Position numbers and translations under genes: made by a program. A DNA stretch of 10,286 bases from an uncultured Verrucomicrobiota bacterium (lineage in GTDB: Bacteria; Verrucomicrobiota; Kiritimatiellia; RFP12; UBA1067). The DNA is taken from NCBI GenBank assembly GCA_946631345.1, contig CAMPAA010000106.1, positions 1 to 10,286 of the forward strand. The letters run 5' to 3'. The notes beneath the pieces were generated by a model. It did not search any database. It was not told the origin of the DNA and was given only the letters and a program-made list of their open reading frames with translations. Shown piece after piece: positions 7,001 through 10,286 of this stretch. Every line of letters begins with the position of its first letter. Within the stretch, counting starts at the first letter, position 1.

Positions 7001-7832
7001 AAATAGTGGGCAGCATGTTTACGGCGATCTCGCCGTTTGGAAGAGTGGCGCAGAAGGCAAGCGGATATTCTCCGGCCCACCAGCATGGTGGTGGGGGAGC
7101 CGGCCGACCGACATCAATGGAACGCGCGACGCGGTAGATTAGCGATGCGCCGTTCGGCCGCGTGGATCCCATGATCCTGCATCCTGCGGCCTTAGCGACC
7201 GCACCGCAGGAATCTATCACAATCTTCGGTTCAAGCACAGCCCCGTTTGAGAGGCGCAGCGTCTTGATAACGGTTCCTTTGCATTCGGCAGAAACGAACG
7301 ACACGCCAGTAAGAACGCGGCAACACCCCGTATTTTCGAGCATTTCCATCATCGTGCGCGACATCGCCGACGGCGTGAATATCACTCCTCGGCAATTTTC
7401 ACGGAACCACGCTTCGTTTGTCATGCCTGGACCATGCCGACGCAATGTCACTGAATATGGCGCTTCGCTGTCAATTTCAAGAAGTGCGCCAGGGAATGTC
7501 GGTCTGCTGTTGCGTTCCGGCCACGAGACATGGTGGACTATGCGGTATACGCCTGCTTCTCCCCGGCTCTTGAGCCGATCATACAGAAGCTCCGGAAGGC
7601 CTTGCGCACCGCACACGGGCTCCCATGTGCACACGCCGCCTACCGTGGATGTGCCGCCGAGCTCGCTTTCGCGCTCCACAAGCACCGTGTTCGCGCCTCT
7701 GCTTGCTGCCGCCCACGTCGCCGCAAAGCCGGCGGAACCTCCGCCAATCACGGCTACGTCGCAATGAATGCGTGCGGCAATGCCTGCATAAGGCAGTGCC
7801 GCGACGATCAAAGGCATCAGAGGTATGCGCAT
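4008..7832 (-). CDS. Exported FAD-dependent oxidoreductase fused to a GH141-like right-handed beta-helix and a C-terminal jelly-roll domain
   Basis: This 1274-aa polypeptide (numbered here from GTG 7835; subtract one for the chosen ATG) has three parts. Residues 1-21 are a Sec-type signal without a twin arginine. Residues ~25-440 form an FAD_oxidored (PF12831-type) domain: the Rossmann motif VAVIGGGSAG (28-36), Glu54 for the ribose, ELGGTSTVGGV (59-67) and the closing NLLVAGRIAS/EAAGRAAAIA region (391-430). At ~446 it passes directly into DVFVSPDGDDAATGD and FAPGTYELD, the usual start of GH141-type parallel beta-helix enzymes. Repeated coils with N-x-I/F and G-x-G turns continue to ~1015. A Pro-rich linker (1051-1064) leads to a jelly-roll/LamG-like domain (~1070-1260) ending RFYIDNFSL. 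ATG 7832 has AAGG 6 nt upstream, whereas GTG 7835 is too close. The gap from the preceding gene is 11 nt. GH141 members act on fucosides or xylan; the substrate here is unknown. Confidence 0.85.
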   Translation of the reverse strand: MRIPLMPLIVAALPYAGIAARIHCDVAVIGGGSAGFAATWAAASRGANTVLVERESELGGTSTVGGVCTWEPVCGAQGLPELLYDRLKSRGEAGVYRIVHHVSWPERNSRPTFPGALLEIDSEAPYSVTLRRHGPGMTNEAWFRENCRGVIFTPSAMSRTMMEMLENTGCCRVLTGVSFVSAECKGTVIKTLRLSNGAVLEPKIVIDSCGAVAKAAGCRIMGSTRPNGASLIYRVARSIDVGRPAPPPPCWWAGEYPLAFCATLPNGEIAVNMLPTISGDDVRRMGEAAAYAEARRRVDAHWRWMQTKWPPFSGWKICHISPSLAQRETFRVRGDYVLSGHDVRNGVRPYDEIASADHALDSHGGEGFGGELSAPYGIPYRCLIAADAENLLVAGRIASFDSVAASSCRLSRTMIKIGEAAGRAAAIAVSTGISIRQVKASEIHDVFVSPDGDDAATGDRHHPVTTPSRALSLASGIHGTTVRFAPGTYELDAPISLSWAHNGISLMAEGNGNVVLSGGRLLRGWQRQGNGWWRTKVEPSWRFSQLYVNDTRRLRPYRPRTGYFQVGGKVGVPPGVKPTQFFCMEGDVVEGMSNFRRIEFCSFQNWVMSRVPLKDFDPATRLVTLAGGVSRPGQCELTEEHRYRLDNVRDAFGEAKGEWYLENDGTLLYAPMSGEDETTARVVAPMLNRLVVVNGARDVTFCGLTFAHSGWNVPETGHAACQAESRLAPWAASVAHSENVRFERCVFRHTGAGALEFGKGSRDCVADGCEFFDLGAGGVHVGPEWDEKNPGDNSTDFAATPSADYAHGCIISNCFISCGGRVQPGAVGIWVSHAPCTCIVRNTVEDFYYSGVSVGWHWALGDNSTWNNIIEGNRIGRIGQGVLSDLAGIYTTGAQTGTIISRNYIHDVTRARYGGWGVYFDSGSSYIAASDNIASNCQDGAWMLAKLSASNIVERNVFVNGGNFQIYPLERRKESSPSAFVSNTVIWIGGKLMPHVPSARSVVFRDNSVWRPRWSDDVLPAGFVRAIERPSISTRAHQAGCRIKPRTGALPPSPCVFPPMPPPMETSGMHEDFEALAPGREWLGWTCYPASTALVHIASGVACGGKQSLCVKDDSQPGYRPFLESHPYRTSGLLEIAFDLFVENGARPRFETRDAEIGDLMRGPCVFVDAQGWFRAGEGAGDRIAEVPCGKWVHVELTCSLSDARGVFSLRLSGAGIGKPVLRENIRMHNGFSTLGWMAFISMSDGGERFYIDNFSLSPPTSARGAKRENTENE

Positions 7833-7843
7833 CACTTACCTTG

Positions 7844-9001
7844 TCATCTCAGCGCGATGGCGTCCGAGGCTATCCTGAAGCCCCATGCGGCATTTGCGTT
7901 GGTTCCTGATGCCGAACGGATCGCAGAGCGTACGTCCTTGCCTTCCTTGTTGTAGAATCCGCCCTTGAGCACGTGTGACGTGGCTGTGGCACCGCCAGTC
8001 GGATCAGTGACGGCGGAGTTTCCGCATCCATAGTCTGCGGCATACCAGTCAGAGCAGAATTCCCACACGTTGCCGTGCATGTCGTAGATGCCCCATTCGT
8101 TCGGCTGCTTGAGGCCAACCTCATGCCGTGTTCCACCGGAGTTGTCGACATACCATGCGATGTCTGCTATGCGCGTAACATAGTCGTCCGTGCCGTTATT
8201 GTACGCGGAGCCTGTTCCGGCGCGGCAAGCGAACTCCCATTCGGCCTCGGTTGGACTGCGCAAGGCGAGACCATGCGTTGTATTCACGGCTGACACGGTC
8301 GTGTGGAATTCACTGTAGGTCACGTTGGACAGCGGCAGCTTCCAGGTGGATTCTGTGCCAGCCCCGCGCGCCATTCGAGCGTACTGGCGGTGGGTGACGG
8401 GGAACACGCCTATGTAGTAGTCCTTTGAGAATGTCACGGAATGTGTGGTCTCTGACGAAGACGATCTTCCGTACTCGCCTTCAGGCGATCCCATGCGCCA
8501 TTCCACTCCCTTGCCATGAATCTTGCGCAAGACGAGCAGGTCAGTCTTGCAGCATTCGTTCGTTACGGCGAACGGCAGTGACGCAAGGTCCTCATAGTAG
8601 CGCACATGTCCGGGTTGGCCAAGATCGATTACCATATAGTCTGGCGGCGCGTTCGTGGCCCATGCCTTGAGCCCTACGCGGAACGTTCTGTCGTTTATCT
8701 TGTGGTCAGGCCATGATTTGTCAGGATGCCAAACCACCGTATAGGCGTTTCCGGTTGGCATCAGGCGGTTGATGTCTCCCTCGAACGAGGAGAGGTTTTC
8801 GTTGCCGATGTCGATCCATGCGGAACCATTGTTAGTCTGGGCGACAAACGTGACGACGGCCGGCTCGATTTCAAGCTTGTAGCTTATGGTTACGGCACGT
8901 GTTCCGTCGTCCTGGCCTGTTGCGAGCAGACCGATCTCTGGCGCTGTTGCGAACGAAAGCCCGCACATGCCTGCAACAACTGGGCATAGTAGTTTTTTCA
9001 T
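7844..9001 (-). CDS. Secreted SUMF1/formylglycine-generating-enzyme-fold protein lacking the catalytic cysteines
   Basis: The 385-aa protein has a signal peptide (1-20, cleavage after ATA), an N-terminal beta-rich region (~22-150) and a SUMF1-type domain (~155-378). Domain markers are GVEWRMGSPEGE, the YYIGVFPVTHRQYARM strand, LRSPTEAEWEFACRAGT (247-263), NEWGIYDMHGNVWEF (301-315) and the terminal WGFRIA. True formylglycine-generating enzymes carry two copper-binding Cys just after the VLRGGSW segment; here the equivalent VLKGGFYNKEGKDVRSAIR (344-362) has none. It is therefore unlikely to activate sulfatases, and no sulfatase is in the window. A binding or structural role, or another activity of the wider SUMF1/EgtB/PvdO fold, is more likely. 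AAAGGG lies 9 nt before the ATG. It sits 24 nt after the small gene and 11 nt before the fusion gene. Confidence 0.85.
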   Translation of the reverse strand: MKKLLCPVVAGMCGLSFATAPEIGLLATGQDDGTRAVTISYKLEIEPAVVTFVAQTNNGSAWIDIGNENLSSFEGDINRLMPTGNAYTVVWHPDKSWPDHKINDRTFRVGLKAWATNAPPDYMVIDLGQPGHVRYYEDLASLPFAVTNECCKTDLLVLRKIHGKGVEWRMGSPEGEYGRSSSSETTHSVTFSKDYYIGVFPVTHRQYARMARGAGTESTWKLPLSNVTYSEFHTTVSAVNTTHGLALRSPTEAEWEFACRAGTGSAYNNGTDDYVTRIADIAWYVDNSGGTRHEVGLKQPNEWGIYDMHGNVWEFCSDWYAADYGCGNSAVTDPTGGATATSHVLKGGFYNKEGKDVRSAIRSASGTNANAAWGFRIASDAIALR

Positions 9002-9025
9002 TGATGCTTTCCCTTTCCTTGTTTG

Positions 9026-9331
9026 TTACTTGATGATGACGTGGAGACCTATCGGGTCGTCAGACCGAAATCTTGCGAACTCGAAGAAATCGCGGGTGAA
9101 ATCACGTGAGTCGAACAGCTCGAACGCCTCGCCGTCACACATGGCCCGTGCCCCCGTACATGAATCGAACGGCGCTATATCCATGAATGCGCTCGATACC
9201 CATGTGGTGGGCTCTCCCTGGCGTATTATGCAGGAGATTCCGGCTTCTGCGAATGTTGTCGGGCTTGATGTGGCGACGACTATCGCCGCAAGCCGTGCAA
9301 GAACACGGCCATGTGATGACTTGTCCTTCAT
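9026..9331 (-). CDS. Small exported protein of unknown function (101 aa)
   Basis: I do not recognise a family. A charged start (MKDKSSHGR) and hydrophobic LARLAAIVVA core with a likely cleavage after FAEA (residue 30) indicate export. The mature ~71 residues contain three cysteines, including Cys58 and Cys65 in DSCTGARAMC that could pair, an acidic/aromatic segment (ELFDSRDFTRDFFEFARF) and an end IGLHVIIK. It is judged real because its ATG overlaps the stop of the upstream hydrolase as ATGA, AAAGGA lies 6 nt before the start, and the downstream SUMF1 gene begins 24 nt after its stop. The FDSRDF stretch and beta-like tail might be related to N-terminal regions of SUMF1 proteins in the same lineage. 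That is only an impression. Confidence 0.65.
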   Translation of the reverse strand: MKDKSSHGRVLARLAAIVVATSSPTTFAEAGISCIIRQGEPTTWVSSAFMDIAPFDSCTGARAMCDGEAFELFDSRDFTRDFFEFARFRSDDPIGLHVIIK

Positions 9332-10286
9332 TTGCGTTCCTTTCTTTTCGTTTGCGCAAGTTTGGAAGTTTCGACTTCATGCGCTATCCGCTCGATTTCC
9401 CGCGCGATGCGTTCGCGGTGGCGCGACATGGGTTCCGGGTCAAGTGTGAAGTCTGTCATGGATGCCGTCACATCCTGCGGAACGGCAAGAAGGGGGCTCT
9501 TCGGGTCGAGGCGGCGCAGAATCGCAAAGTATTCGTAGTCCTCAATCCCGTCACGCAGCATCTCCAGCCGATATGTCTCCACAGGCCGGTCGAGAACCGG
9601 CCCATTCCAGGTCTTGTCATAAACCTTGCGCGGCGGATACAGGAAGCGGCCATCGCCGTTGCCCCAGTGGTAGGGATATGGGCGGCTTGCCGAGTCGCAC
9701 CAGCATTGAGTGTCGTCCCAGCAGTCCTGCTTGACACCACGGTACGTTGAGCCGCCAGACCAGTAGATCGTATCCCAGATGAGTATGCCCGTCACGCCTT
9801 CCTTCCAAGTCTGCCACAGCCATACGCGCATCTCGGTGCCAGGCTTGTCGATGAACTCCGTCGCATAGGGGGCTTTCGGGTCGCAGCACACATACCACCA
9901 GAACTGATCGCCTTTTGCGCGCGCTGCATCTATTTCACCCTTGTGGAAGTTGGGCGTCACCGGGCACCACAGGTTGACGCTGTCGAGAAGCTCCTTGTCC
10001 GCCTCCTCCGTGATCATCCTCCTTATGCCGGGCGCGTAACGCTTAAGCTTCGCGAAGCCGTTCGTGCAGAACGCATAGTCCTTTGGCGACGGCTCGTCGA
10101 ACCAGTACACATATGCTTTGTCCAGCCATCCTTTTTCCTTGAGATGGTTTTCGAGCGCGCCGAGATATTTGCCGATCAGGATGCCGTATTCCGGCGTGTT
10201 CTCCTTGAACCCGGCGATTTCCGGTTCGGTTCTGTGCTCGTACGTGCCGCCGCCGAGTCCCCGCACTGGGATGCGTAGCGTGTTGG
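9328..10286 (-). CDS. DUF4091/GH123-like glycoside hydrolase, C-terminal part (5' end beyond the right edge)
   Basis: The frame is open to the right edge and shows 318 C-terminal residues. It has the hallmarks of the DUF4091 catalytic barrel: an extended helix, then KAYVYWFDEPSPKDY with the Asp-Glu pair (codons at 10096-10098 and 10093-10095), NLWCPVTPNF, WWYVCCDPKAPY, EMRVWLWQTWKEGVTGILIWDTIYW, DGRFLYPP and the closing RLEMLRDGIEDYEYFAIL. In GH123 beta-N-acetylgalactosaminidases an adjacent Asp-Glu acts in substrate-assisted hydrolysis, and the pair here is in the expected place. Many DUF4091 proteins have untested substrates, so GalNAc specificity is only possible. The tail after ~295 is charged and probably helical. 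GTG 10266 is in frame but internal, since coding continues upstream of it. It is the first visible gene of the cluster and overlaps the next start by 4 nt. Confidence 0.85.
   Translation of the reverse strand, partial: NTLRIPVRGLGGGTYEHRTEPEIAGFKENTPEYGILIGKYLGALENHLKEKGWLDKAYVYWFDEPSPKDYAFCTNGFAKLKRYAPGIRRMITEEADKELLDSVNLWCPVTPNFHKGEIDAARAKGDQFWWYVCCDPKAPYATEFIDKPGTEMRVWLWQTWKEGVTGILIWDTIYWSGGSTYRGVKQDCWDDTQCWCDSASRPYPYHWGNGDGRFLYPPRKVYDKTWNGPVLDRPVETYRLEMLRDGIEDYEYFAILRRLDPKSPLLAVPQDVTASMTDFTLDPEPMSRHRERIAREIERIAHEVETSKLAQTKRKERK

Noticed and set aside
7162..7767. 201-aa plus-strand frame opposite the FAD domain
   Set aside because: It is antisense to the strongly supported oxidoreductase domain, with no ribosome site or motif; a GC-rich shadow frame.

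Overview
The window is GC-rich bacterial DNA that most resembles a gut or environmental member of the PVC superphylum, probably Kiritimatiellota or a close relative. This is an inference from gene content only: secreted SUMF1-fold proteins, an exported FAD-dependent oxidoreductase joined to a right-handed beta-helix glycosidase module, a DUF4091/GH123-type hydrolase and a five-bladed beta-propeller glycosidase. No RNA gene, transposase, integrase or CRISPR array was seen.

Layout. (1) Positions 1-759, minus strand: an N-terminally truncated type I restriction specificity subunit (hsdS) that runs off the left edge. It is bounded on its 5' side by a perfect 8-bp inverted repeat and a partial direct repeat. 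(2) Positions ~835-1632: about 800 bases with no convincing gene but two repeat arrays. One is a 22-bp minisatellite (core AACCACCGCAAGG) with an inverted lead copy. The other is a set of four 17-bp palindromes (TTTCTATTCCATAGAAA and its inverse) spaced exactly 46 bp apart. A 23-nt alternating purine-pyrimidine (Z-DNA-prone) tract lies between them. (3) Positions 1633-2846, plus strand: a good sigma70-type promoter, a structured leader and a secreted beta-propeller glycosidase. (4) Positions 2871-3125, minus strand: a remnant of a response-regulator receiver domain. (5) Positions 3155-10286, minus strand: a tightly packed, co-directional cluster read from right to left. Its order is a DUF4091/GH123-like hydrolase (cut by the window edge), a 101-aa exported protein of unknown function, a SUMF1-fold protein without the catalytic cysteines, a 1274-aa FAD oxidoreductase/beta-helix/jelly-roll fusion, and a C-terminal-Phe outer-membrane beta-barrel.

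How it may work together. Junctions in the minus-strand cluster are 4-nt overlap, 24-nt gap, 11-nt gap and 8-nt overlap, so it is very likely one transcription unit with coupled translation. Every member whose N-terminus is visible has a signal peptide. The set looks like a small envelope glycan-processing locus with two hydrolase modules, a redox module, a possible binding protein and an outer-membrane barrel, faced by a convergent secreted glycosidase. The substrate cannot be read from sequence. GH141 precedents suggest fucosylated or xylan-type glycans and GH123 precedents suggest GalNAc-containing glycans. The strongest candidates for something undescribed are the three-part oxidoreductase/beta-helix fusion and the exactly phased palindrome array.
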